Source: Cohnella cholangitidis
GTDB taxonomy: Bacteria > Bacillota > Bacilli > Paenibacillales > Paenibacillaceae
NCBI RefSeq assembly: GCF_014107495.1
Contig: NZ_CP041969.1
Coordinates: forward strand, 3,335,501 to 3,399,500
Direction of reading: 5' to 3'
Length of the DNA stretch: 64,000 nucleotides
In this document: piece after piece, positions 54,556 to 62,436 of the stretch
Layout: every line of letters starts with the position of its first letter
How positions within the stretch are numbered: position 1 is the first letter of the stretch
Made by a program: the position numbers and the translations under genes
The notes under the pieces: model-generated
Seen by the model: the letters and a program-made list of their open reading frames with translations, nothing else
Database searches by the model: none
Told to the model about the DNA's origin: nothing

Positions 54556-56321
54556 GCTTGGGGTTCCTCCAATGCGGGTAGAGTAAACGTGACGCGCGTT
54601 CCGATGCCTTCCATGCTCTCGATCTTAAGTCCCGCCTCATTGCCGTAATGGAGCAGCAGCCGTTGATGTACGTTGCGCAAGCCGTAGCTGCCTTGCACGA
54701 TAGGCTCGCGATCGCGATCGTCCGGCGGGTTAAGCCGGTATTGCACCTCGCGAAGCTTTTCGGGCTCCATGCCGATGCCGGTATCGTCGACGACGAAAGT
54801 CATCGAGTCTTTGTTCATGACGGCATGGACGTGAATGATGCCTTTTCCGTCTTTTTTCAGGATGCCATGGATCAAGGCATTCTCGATTAGCGGTTGCAAC
54901 AGCAGCTTAAGCATCATGATGTCGTTCATGGCAGGATCGACGAAAAAGTGGATTTCGAATTTGTCCGGGTATCGGATCGATTGAATGTTCGCATAGTGGC
55001 GGGCATGGGAAATTTCCTGCGCGACCGGGCAGTACTGGGCCCCTTTGTTCAAGCTGAAACGCAGGAAATCGCTGAGGTTGCCGACCATATGGGCAGTCTT
55101 CGAGTCGTTATTCATCAAAGCCATCCAATGGATGGACGATAACGTATTGTACAAGAAGTGCGGATTGATCTGGGCCTGCAAGGCGAGCATGTCGGCTTCC
55201 TTCTTCATCGCTTCGTTATGCTTCACTTGCTCGGTCAGCCGTTCGATTCGGCCCCCCAGCTTGTTGTAGCTGCGCACGAGCTGTCCGATCTCGTCCATCG
55301 TCTCCACCGGATACGGTTCGATCGGCTCCTCCGGGTTCGTATCTTTCAAGAAGTGCGTCAGCATCAACAGCGGTCGAGTAACCTGTTTGACGAAGAAGAC
55401 GACGAGCGAAGCGATCAGCAGGCCGGCAATTCCGACGGACGCGGCCGTCAGCGCGAGGACATATCGGTTCTGCGCCCGGAACTCCGCGTAGGGTATCACC
55501 CTGACTAGCGTCCAGTCCACATCCGGCATCGTCAAATACAGGATCGTTTTCTTCGAAGCCGATCCCCCGTAGTTGAACGATCCGGAAGTTTCCGTGAAAG
55601 GGTTAAGTCCCGGGAGAAAATCTTGTATGGAGCCGTTCATAGGGTCGGCCGTTCCGCTGGACAGGATCCGTCCTTGCGAGTCGACGAGCATCGTGTAATC
55701 ATCGCTCTCCGTGCTGGATTGCTTCAGGATTCGTTTGACCGATTTTTCGTCCAAGCTCATGACGAGCATGCCGATCTGTTCGAACGTGAACATGTTGCGA
55801 ATAGGACGCACGAGGGAGATGACGCGTTTAACGCCGGAGATCGTCTGATTCTCGTACAGGGAAGACCACCATCTGGGATGGGTATCGAAGTAGTCCGGCT
55901 CCTGCTCCGTTATATTGACCAAGCCCGAATTCAGAATCGTTGAATTGGACACCGGATGGGTCTGATATTTGGGATAAATGGTAATATCGGATATGTAGGG
56001 CTTGGAATAAACAAGATTGGACAAAAATTCGATCATCAGGGTTTGCTTGACCACGTTCTCCCCCTTGTAGCTTAAATATTGCTGAACATCCTTGCTTCCG
56101 ATCATGAACAAGGACATATTTTCGATATCTTTGACGATGAATTCAAGATTCGTGTCGATTTGCCGAAGACTGTCCATCCCCGATTGCTTCGCCTTTTCCT
56201 CGGTTAATTTCGAAGCCGTCGTATAGGAGAAGTAACCTAACGACAAGAGAGGAACGAGTATCGAGACGAGCAAAAAAAACGATAATTTGCGATTAAGCGA
56301 CCTTCTTAGCCAGCGTGTCAT
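54552..56321 (-). CDS. Sensor histidine kinase, YesM/LytS type
   Basis: The 589-residue kinase has membrane segments at about 13-33 and 290-313 with a large extracellular sensor between, HAMP to about 370, a His_kinase domain with 'LQAQINPHFLYNTLSSIHWM' and a HATPase domain ('PLIENALIHGI', 'VDDTGIGMEP', 'GSYGLRNVHQRLL'). It is the first gene of the operon and pairs with the overlapping response regulator. The ligand is probably the sugar carried by the adjacent importer. Confidence 0.94.
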   Translation of the reverse strand: MTRWLRRSLNRKLSFFLLVSILVPLLSLGYFSYTTASKLTEEKAKQSGMDSLRQIDTNLEFIVKDIENMSLFMIGSKDVQQYLSYKGENVVKQTLMIEFLSNLVYSKPYISDITIYPKYQTHPVSNSTILNSGLVNITEQEPDYFDTHPRWWSSLYENQTISGVKRVISLVRPIRNMFTFEQIGMLVMSLDEKSVKRILKQSSTESDDYTMLVDSQGRILSSGTADPMNGSIQDFLPGLNPFTETSGSFNYGGSASKKTILYLTMPDVDWTLVRVIPYAEFRAQNRYVLALTAASVGIAGLLIASLVVFFVKQVTRPLLMLTHFLKDTNPEEPIEPYPVETMDEIGQLVRSYNKLGGRIERLTEQVKHNEAMKKEADMLALQAQINPHFLYNTLSSIHWMALMNNDSKTAHMVGNLSDFLRFSLNKGAQYCPVAQEISHARHYANIQSIRYPDKFEIHFFVDPAMNDIMMLKLLLQPLIENALIHGILKKDGKGIIHVHAVMNKDSMTFVVDDTGIGMEPEKLREVQYRLNPPDDRDREPIVQGSYGLRNVHQRLLLHYGNEAGLKIESMEGIGTRVTFTLPALEEPQA

Positions 56322-56455
56322 AGATAGCCTCCGTCACGATTGTCAGTCGTATCCATAGCCTCTCTCATCCCGTAGATGTTTATGAGGTCCGCATGGATCC
56401 AAATCTTCAAGATCGTAACACAATCCCCATTATGAAAAATAGATGACGATAAAAA

Positions 56456-56495
56456 AGCCATCCCCGAAGGTCATCGTTGACCTGCGAGGATAGCT
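56456..56495 (-). terminator. Terminator after the AHSA1-domain gene
   Basis: On the minus strand an imperfect stem AGCTATCC/GGATGGCT encloses AGGTCA-ACGA-TGACCT and is followed by TTTTTTA. Confidence 0.75.
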
Positions 56496-56525
56496 TAATT
56501 TTGGCCTTGATTGTCGGATCGTTCG

Positions 56526-56975
56526 TTACCAGCCGTAATTGAGCGGTTTACCCGTTTCCGAATACGTCTTAATGTTGCTGAGGATGTACGGCCAGCTTTC
56601 GGAAGTTCTCTCGAAAGAGGGGTGGTTGTCCGACCATTGGTCGTTCACGAGCGTTAGTCTCGTCGTTTCGCCAACCTCCTCTAGCGTAATCGTGACGCGG
56701 GTTTGCAGTTGCGCGTGGTTCGGATTATAAGAAGGTCCGGGATGCTCGGTCGTGCTGAATACTTTGTTCGGCTCGAAGGCGAGAATTTCGCCGTAGACAT
56801 GCACCGTTTCGTCTCCGTCGGCGCCGGGGCCGACATATTCGTAACCGCTGCCTACCTCGAAAGTCGAACGAAGGACGGAACCGAAGAAAATCGCTTTGGT
56901 GCCTTCGGGAGAGACGAGCGTCTGCCAGATCGTTTCCGGTTTTGCCCCTATATATAGCACGTATTTCAATTCCAT
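56526..56975 (-). CDS. SRPBCC/AHSA1 domain protein
   Basis: The 149-residue START/Bet v1-like protein of the AHSA1 type ('KPETIWQTLVSPEGTKAIFFGS', 'GGETTRLTLVNDQWSDNHPS'-like C-terminal strand and helix) forms a hydrophobic ligand cavity. Its role is unknown; relatives include activators of Hsp90 and small-molecule binders. ATG 56975 with AAAGGAG 8 nt upstream is chosen over the longer frame to 57053. It is divergent from an AraC-type regulator, which may control it. Confidence 0.86.
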   Translation of the reverse strand: MELKYVLYIGAKPETIWQTLVSPEGTKAIFFGSVLRSTFEVGSGYEYVGPGADGDETVHVYGEILAFEPNKVFSTTEHPGPSYNPNHAQLQTRVTITLEEVGETTRLTLVNDQWSDNHPSFERTSESWPYILSNIKTYSETGKPLNYGW

Positions 56976-57082
56976 GAACAGATCTCCTTTCGGAACGTTG
57001 TGGTTCTTTATGATAGAATATCTCGGTAGGCAAGTATTGTAAAAATACGACAAACCCGATAGCGAAGGGGAGAATCCGATTC

Positions 57083-57904
57083 ATGGACCCTATTGCGGAT
57101 CAATCCACCAAAGGGATTTTGCGCGCGGATGCGGGCAAACGAAAATTCAAGCTGTCCCGGTACGAGCCCGCGGAAGAGTTGCGGTCGTTCATTCAGCATT
57201 ATTGGGTCGTGGAATGGGATTTAAGAGGGCAGGAACCGTACCGGCAAACGGTGCTTTCCCATCCCAACGTGAACTTGGTATTCGAGCCGGGGCTTACGCG
57301 TATTTACGGGATATGGGAGAAAACTTCTACGCAAATTTTGGAAGGGTTGGGCAGCGTGTTTGCCATTAAGTTTAATCCGGGAGGCTTTTACCCCTTCTGG
57401 CGGAAGCCGCTCTCGTCGTTAACCCGCCGTTCGATCGTGTTATCGGACGTGTTCGGGGAGGAGGCGGATCGGCTTGAGAACGAAATCCTTGGCACGTCCA
57501 ACGTAGAGGAACAGGTTGAACGGATCAACCGGTTTTTCCTTGCGCGCCTGCCGGATAACGAAGGGAACGTAGAGTTGGTCAACCGAATGGTCGCGACTCT
57601 CGTTGCCGATCGGGACATCCTCAAAGTCGAACAGCTGGCCGAACGATATGGCGTGAGCGTAAGGACGCTTCAACGGCTATTCGATCGTTATGTCGGCGTC
57701 AGCCCGAAAGGGGTCATTCAGCGATTCCGGCTTCACGAGGCGGCCGAGAAAATCGAGAAGGGGGAAGCCGTCGATTGGCCGGCGCTGTCCGCGGAAATGG
57801 GCTATTTCGATCAATCGCATTTCATTAAGGATTTCAAGGCGTATATCGGGAAAACGCCGGACGAGTATATGAGAACGATCTCGGGCACCGGTACGGGAGG
57901 TTAA
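57083..57904 (+). CDS. AraC family regulator with DUF6597-type N-terminus
   Basis: The 273-residue product has an N-terminal sensing domain ('ELRSFIQHYWVVEWDLRGQEPY', 'HPNVNLVFEPGLTRIYGI', 'AIKFNPGGFYPFW') and a C-terminal AraC double HTH ('LKVEQLAERYGVSVRTLQRLF', 'ALSAEMGYFDQSHFIKDFK'). The effector is unknown. It is divergent from the AHSA1-domain gene and converges with the AlkZ-like gene, with stops 5 bp apart. Confidence 0.88.
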   Translation: MDPIADQSTKGILRADAGKRKFKLSRYEPAEELRSFIQHYWVVEWDLRGQEPYRQTVLSHPNVNLVFEPGLTRIYGIWEKTSTQILEGLGSVFAIKFNPGGFYPFWRKPLSSLTRRSIVLSDVFGEEADRLENEILGTSNVEEQVERINRFFLARLPDNEGNVELVNRMVATLVADRDILKVEQLAERYGVSVRTLQRLFDRYVGVSPKGVIQRFRLHEAAEKIEKGEAVDWPALSAEMGYFDQSHFIKDFKAYIGKTPDEYMRTISGTGTGG

Positions 57905-57909
57905 GCGGA

Positions 57910-59019
57910 TTATTCGGCGAAACGAATGTCGCTGTCCGTACAGTCTCCCGCCGCAAACCGAAGCAGGCGGTCGCCTTCCTCGGTTAATTCCGCCATGTCC
58001 TTCTTGCTAATCGTGCGGAAAGGCTCGATGACGAGAGTAGCGGACTTGCGTTCCCTTGCGATCTTCCAAGTGCCTGCCACGAATCCGTCGATTAGGAAAG
58101 TGGAGCGGATGATGCCGTTAATCGTAAATACCCGTTGCCTGTCTTCCTCGGAAATAATGCGAGTCCTGTCGGCATGGGATAGAAGCGCGTTATCGAATTC
58201 GGCCATATATCGCGCGGATATCGGCGCGTCCGGATCGGGAAGCGGCGCGTTCGGCAGATCGAAGAGCTCCGTGCCGTTCTCGTCGCGGAATGTCCTTAGG
58301 CGAGGCCTCATCCGTCGAACGGCTTCGCCGAGCCGGGTCAGACCGGACCATGTTTGCATGTCTTTCACCGAAGCGGGTCCGAAGGCCGCGAGATAACGTT
58401 CGAGCATCGTTTCCAACGAGCCATCGCTAGCTTGGGATAGGGAGCTTCCCAGCCAAGCTTCCGCGGAAGTATGGGCGGATTGTCCGCTTTCGCCCCACAG
58501 TCCGCGCGGCGGAACCTGAACGAGCGGGATATACGTGCGGATGGCGGCGGCGATGGCGGAAGGATCGCGGTCCTGCCATCGTTCATCCGCAGCCAATAAG
58601 CTGCTGATTTCGCCGAAAGTTCGGGGCTGTTCCTCTATAAGCGACCGACCCGCCGAGGCCAGAGCTGCCATGTCTATACCTGTAAGCCGTTTGCCGTGGT
58701 TGCCTTGGAATCCGCGTTCGATAAAGGGTTGAACAAGGGGACGGAGCATCAGGCAATCCCGGGAAGAGACGAGATGAATCGTCGAGCGCATGAGCGCGAT
58801 TCTTACCGCCTGGCGGGATTGAATAAGCCGCGATAATTCGGCGTGGTCGAAGTTCGCAAGCCGAGCCCAAAGCCCGATATAGGGCGGGTTCGGGGCTTGC
58901 GCCTGCAATCCGACGAGATGCTCGAGCGCCTCTAGCGCCGGCATTTGGTTACGGCGGATCAACATTTGCCGTTCGAGCAGCGCCCGGTTGAGCGCGCGCT
59001 TGGTAAGAATGGTCGACAT
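57910..59019 (-). CDS. Winged-helix (HTH_42 / AlkZ-like) DNA-binding protein
   Basis: The 369-residue product belongs to the HTH_42 family, which includes the DNA glycosylases AlkZ and YcaQ. Near the N-terminus it has the QxQ-type motif in 'GLQAQAPNPPYIGLWARL' (Gln39, Gln41), the catalytic pair of AlkZ enzymes that unhook interstrand crosslinks. A three-winged-helix body follows, with a beta-rich C-terminus ('INGIIRSTFLIDGFVAGTWK'). AlkZ genes often sit in antibiotic clusters, but no such cluster is visible here. Enzymatic activity is inferred. Confidence 0.83.
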   Translation of the reverse strand: MSTILTKRALNRALLERQMLIRRNQMPALEALEHLVGLQAQAPNPPYIGLWARLANFDHAELSRLIQSRQAVRIALMRSTIHLVSSRDCLMLRPLVQPFIERGFQGNHGKRLTGIDMAALASAGRSLIEEQPRTFGEISSLLAADERWQDRDPSAIAAAIRTYIPLVQVPPRGLWGESGQSAHTSAEAWLGSSLSQASDGSLETMLERYLAAFGPASVKDMQTWSGLTRLGEAVRRMRPRLRTFRDENGTELFDLPNAPLPDPDAPISARYMAEFDNALLSHADRTRIISEEDRQRVFTINGIIRSTFLIDGFVAGTWKIARERKSATLVIEPFRTISKKDMAELTEEGDRLLRFAAGDCTDSDIRFAE

Positions 59020-59079
59020 GATTCATATCCCTCCCGATACCAACGTCTAAAATAATCCAAAATAGGTTTAGTGATCCCG

Positions 59080-59266
59080 ATAGAGTGATGGCGTAACGCT
59101 ATTCGCTTCATATTCGACCGGGGGAAGTAAAATAGAGTGATGGAGTCACGCTATCGCTCTCGCAACTCTTGAGATCGGGTGGCGCGGCTCCAATAAGGTG
59201 ATGGTATAACGTTATTCCCAAGATTATCATCTGACGGAGTCGAATAGAGTGACGGCATAACGTTAT
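59080..59266. repeat. Four-copy dispersed 24-bp imperfect palindrome in a non-coding block
   Basis: Units at 59080, 59131, 59192 and 59243 share the pattern ATAGAGTGATGGCGTAACGCTAT with variations, and starts are 51, 61 and 51 bp apart. Each unit is partly self-complementary. The 566-bp space 59020-59585 holds no recognisable gene; it contains these units, a hairpin and a separate tandem array. Confidence 0.7.
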
Positions 59267-59304
59267 CAAAAGCGAGCCTTATCTGCATCGTATATACCCA
59301 TTAT

Positions 59305-59346
59305 AAACCAACAACCCTGACATCAGTCTGTCAGAGTTGTTGGTTT
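59305..59346. terminator. Long hairpin in the repeat-rich spacer
   Basis: AAACCAACAA pairs with TTGTTGGTTT and an inner CTGACA with TGTCAG. It is terminator-like in both directions (tails TTTGTTT and TTTATAAT) and sits between the two repeat families. Confidence 0.55.
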
Positions 59347-59366
59347 GTTTGCGATAAATCGGGGCG

Positions 59367-59550
59367 TTGCCTCGCCAAAGTCGCAAAATGCGACGATGGG
59401 AGCGAGGAACGCGAAGATTGCCTCGCCAAAGTCGCAAAATGCGACGATGGGAGCGAGGAACGCGAAGATTGCCTCGCCAAAGTCGCAAAAAGCGACAATG
59501 GGAGCGGGGAACGCGAAGAATGCCTCGCCAAAGTCGCAAAATGCGACGAT
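59367..59550. repeat. 51-bp tandem repeat array, about 3.6 copies
   Basis: Units start at 59367, 59418, 59469 and 59520; the first two are identical and the last is cut short at about 30 bp. Each contains GTCGCAAAATGCGAC, a 6-bp stem with a 3-nt loop. Because 51 is divisible by 3 all frames stay open, producing spurious repetitive reading frames. There are no variable spacers, so it is not CRISPR. Confidence 0.88.
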
Positions 59551-59585
59551 AAGCGGCGAAAGGTAGCGAGCCGTCAACAATGGAG

Positions 59586-60614
59586 CTACGGCTGCAAATC
59601 CTTCAACAGAATTTTCCGCCCCGTTTGCGCGGAAAGATAAAGCGCTTCGAGAGTTGCGGCAAGCGCGATTCCTTCCTCGACGCCCGTCAATATTTCGCTA
59701 TCGCGGCCTTGGATCGCCTTTAACCATAAGGAAAGTGTAGACTCTCCTGCTTCGGGCAGGGCCGCCGCCTCTTGAAGAGCGTCCATGCGGGCTTCCGGCG
59801 CGAAGAAACGCACCATGCTATCCGAAGGCTGTAGCAGCTTGCGGTGCACGCCGGACGCGCCTCCTCCCAAGAAGCTTCCCGCCGTGCCGTAGAGCTCGAT
59901 GGAGAAGGGCGACTGATCGGCGGCATAGCTGGAATCGCATATAGCGAGCATGCCATTGGCATATTCGAATAAGCTCGCCGCGTTGTCCTCGGCTTTATTG
60001 CCGCTATAACTGGAGGTAATGGCGGTGACGGCAACCGGCTGCCCCAATAACCAGTGCATCAAGTATAGGCAATGCGCCCCGAGATCGGTAAATACGCCGT
60101 ATCTCGAATCGAGGAATCGGGACGCGAGAGGGACCTCCCCAGATGCCCCGTCGTGGGCATTCCGAATGCGTACGCCGGTAATCCCGCCGATCGCGCCGGT
60201 AACCGCCACCTTCTTGGCGGCCAGATTGACGGGCCAGCGCATTAACGACATATCGAGCGCGAAATGGATATTCGAACGGCGAATCCAAGCCGCGACCCTG
60301 TTCGCTTCTTCAAGCGTGAGCGCCAATACTTGGTCGGCTAGCACGTGCTTGCCGGCTTTCGCCGCGATCTCGATCAACGAAGCGGCTTGTTCCGGCGAGC
60401 TGTCGACGATGACGCCGTCGATATCCGGTCTAGCGAGCAACGCTGCGAGATTCGGCTCGAACGCGGCGCCGAATTCCTCGGCGTAGGCTCTTCCCCGTAC
60501 GAGGTCATCGTCCCACGCCGCGACGATTCTAGCCTCGGGAAATTCGGCCAAATCCCGTACGAAGCTCTTGGCATGATAGTGGTTCCAACAGCTGAGCATA
60601 GCAATATTAGGCAT
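59586..60614 (-). CDS. Gfo/Idh/MocA family NAD(P)-dependent oxidoreductase
   Basis: The 342-residue protein has an N-terminal Rossmann domain (to about 120, 'ARIVAAWDDDLVRGRAYAEEF', 'PDIDGVIVDSSPEQAASLIE', 'KAGKHVLADQVLALT') and a C-terminal substrate domain including 'YGVFTDLGAHCLYLMHWLLG'. In place of the usual EKP the cofactor loop reads 'ADQVLAL', so the catalytic lysine of EKP-type members is not obvious. It should oxidise or reduce a sugar or inositol derivative. ATG 60614 has AGAGG at 8 nt. It is the last gene of the operon beginning with the SBP. Confidence 0.85.
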   Translation of the reverse strand: MPNIAMLSCWNHYHAKSFVRDLAEFPEARIVAAWDDDLVRGRAYAEEFGAAFEPNLAALLARPDIDGVIVDSSPEQAASLIEIAAKAGKHVLADQVLALTLEEANRVAAWIRRSNIHFALDMSLMRWPVNLAAKKVAVTGAIGGITGVRIRNAHDGASGEVPLASRFLDSRYGVFTDLGAHCLYLMHWLLGQPVAVTAITSSYSGNKAEDNAASLFEYANGMLAICDSSYAADQSPFSIELYGTAGSFLGGGASGVHRKLLQPSDSMVRFFAPEARMDALQEAAALPEAGESTLSLWLKAIQGRDSEILTGVEEGIALAATLEALYLSAQTGRKILLKDLQP

Positions 60615-60656
60615 TAGAGTACCTCTCATTCATCGACTTTCACAGTCTTTAACAAG

Positions 60657-61547
60657 CTATAGATTCACGGCGAAGATCGCCGCGATTCCCGTTGCGATAC
60701 CCAACGCGCCGCCTCTGGTCAGCTTCTCTTTGAAGACGAGCGCGGACGCTAACGTCAGCAGCACGATCATGCTGCCGTTTACGAACGGATACAGATAAGC
60801 TCCCGGCAGCCGGCCGGACAGATCGTTCATCAAGGCGTTTCCTGCTCCGGTCGATAACCCCACTCCGAGGATGAGCATAACGGAGCCGCGCGAGAACGGA
60901 ATCCGGTCAACGGGCTCTTCCGTTTGCCGCGACGACCGACTAGCCCCGATCCAGCCGAGCAGGGAGAACGCCAGCGCGGCCGAGAAGCCCACCAGCGTAA
61001 GCTCCGCCGATTCGCGCCCCTCCAGCATCGACTGATGGGCTTTAGCGATCACGGGAATAAGTCCGTTCAGCAGAAAGGCGAGCAGGCAGTATACGAACCA
61101 GCGTTTTTCCGTCCGTCGGTTCGCGTTGCCTCGTTGCCTGCCGTATATCTGGATGAAGTAAAAAGAAAGCAAGAACAGGGCCAATCCCGCAAGCTTGGCC
61201 GGACTCGCGGCTTCCTGCCACAGCGTCATGCTGGCGACGACGGGGACCATCAGGCTTACGGAGAAATAAAACGACGAATACGATAGAGGGCCGGTATTCA
61301 TGGCGCGCGTATAAAAGAACATGGTCGAAGTAAATACCGCCCCGTACAAGATTCCGAAAAGCCATGTCTCCGAGCTGATCGGAGTGGCTCCTTCGATCGC
61401 CCGCCATAGAAGCAGACCGGCGGCGATCAAGGAGCTATAAGCGGCGATAAGTCCGAACATCGCCCGGTTCGACCGCGGCTCGGGCAGCTTCTTCAGGCAT
61501 AACGTCTGGATGACGAACATCAGGGCGGCGACAGCGGCTAACAGCAC
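60657..61547 (-). CDS. EamA/DMT family transporter
   Basis: The 296-residue membrane protein has about ten membrane segments arranged as two EamA repeats and a typical C-terminal 'GSMIVLLTLASALVFKEKL'. The family exports metabolites or moves sugar derivatives. It begins at GTG 61547 with GGGAGG upstream, 13 nt after the PIG-L gene stop, so it belongs to that operon. Its substrate may be a product or by-product of the pathway. Confidence 0.85.
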   Translation of the reverse strand: MLLAAVAALMFVIQTLCLKKLPEPRSNRAMFGLIAAYSSLIAAGLLLWRAIEGATPISSETWLFGILYGAVFTSTMFFYTRAMNTGPLSYSSFYFSVSLMVPVVASMTLWQEAASPAKLAGLALFLLSFYFIQIYGRQRGNANRRTEKRWFVYCLLAFLLNGLIPVIAKAHQSMLEGRESAELTLVGFSAALAFSLLGWIGASRSSRQTEEPVDRIPFSRGSVMLILGVGLSTGAGNALMNDLSGRLPGAYLYPFVNGSMIVLLTLASALVFKEKLTRGGALGIATGIAAIFAVNL

Positions 61548-61560
61548 GGTTCCTCCCGGG

Positions 61561-62406
61561 TTAACGCTCTTCCGATGCCGATCGATCGAGCATCGGGAAG
61601 AGGGCTTTCATCTCGTCGTCGCTAGGACGACGTCCGTATCCGGCGATCTCGAAGGGCTCCGCGTACCGAATTCCTTCAGCGTTTTCCGCGCCGTACCACT
61701 TACCGAGAGCAGGCTTCATTTCCTTGGAAACGTTCATGAACTCGGCCCAATATTTCAACAGGAATGCCTTCTTATCTTCCCAGCTCTCGGGAACTTGATC
61801 GAGAAAACCGGCTTGCCACGGCGCGAACTCGTAAAATTGAGAAGCATGGGCATCGCACGCCAGAAGCTTCTTCTCCAATACCGGTTCGATATCAATGACG
61901 ATGTCGGCAGAGTAACGGCTTTTCATCGAGTAATCCGGCATGAGCAGCACGACGGGGCCTCGGTTCAGGGCAGGGGCGTCCGGTACCGCATTCGGGGTTT
62001 TGGCGACGAAAGGAACCGCATCGCTGACGACTTTGCCGGCATACCTATTGTCGGAATGGGCGCCACCCTCGGGATGGAAGGTAATGACCACGTCGGCTCC
62101 CCAATTGCGAATTTGCCGGACGACCTCGTTGCGTACCGCAATCGTCGGCAGAAGCTCTCCGTCGGGCGTATCGAGCACCTCGTACTCGTCGATTCCTAGC
62201 TTGCGCGCCGCCTCGGCCGCTTCATTCCTTCTTCGTTCGACGAGCTCCATGCCATTAATCTCGTAATGCCCGCAGCAGCCGTTGGTCAGCGATAGAAATT
62301 TAACTCTATGCCCCAACTCCGCGAACAAGGCCGCGGTCCCTCCGGCGTAGATGTCCGGTTCGTCGGGATGGGCGCCGATAACGATGACCCGTACTTCTTT
62401 ATTCAT
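61561..62406 (-). CDS. PIG-L family zinc-dependent deacetylase
   Basis: The roughly 281-residue protein has the PIG-L/LmbE zinc motif 'VIGAHPDEPDIYAGG' (variant AHPDE of the usual PHPDD), 'ITFHPEGGAHSDN' and 'DYEVLDTPDGEL'-like elements. The family removes acetyl from N-acetylglucosaminyl compounds. ATG 62406 with GGAGG at 8 nt is chosen; the ATG five codons earlier overlaps that site. It lies between a sugar isomerase and an EamA transporter, suggesting catabolism of an N-acetylated glycoside. Confidence 0.88.
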   Translation of the reverse strand: MNKEVRVIVIGAHPDEPDIYAGGTAALFAELGHRVKFLSLTNGCCGHYEINGMELVERRRNEAAEAARKLGIDEYEVLDTPDGELLPTIAVRNEVVRQIRNWGADVVITFHPEGGAHSDNRYAGKVVSDAVPFVAKTPNAVPDAPALNRGPVVLLMPDYSMKSRYSADIVIDIEPVLEKKLLACDAHASQFYEFAPWQAGFLDQVPESWEDKKAFLLKYWAEFMNVSKEMKPALGKWYGAENAEGIRYAEPFEIAGYGRRPSDDEMKALFPMLDRSASEER

Positions 62407-62436
62407 GTTACATCCCTCCATAAGCTCTAAAATGAT

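Noticed and set aside
45444..59216. Possible GntR site in the third dispersed repeat (GTATAACGTTATT near 59204) resembling TATAACGTTATA at 45444
   Set aside because: The other three repeat units do not keep the core, so the similarity is probably chance.
59367..59550. CRISPR array
   Set aside because: Units are contiguous 51-bp direct repeats without unique spacers, and no cas gene is present.
59323..59580. Repetitive minus-strand frames encoding FGEAIFAFLAPIVAFCD-like repeats
   Set aside because: They arise because a 51-bp repeat keeps all frames open; there is no ribosome site and no convincing start.
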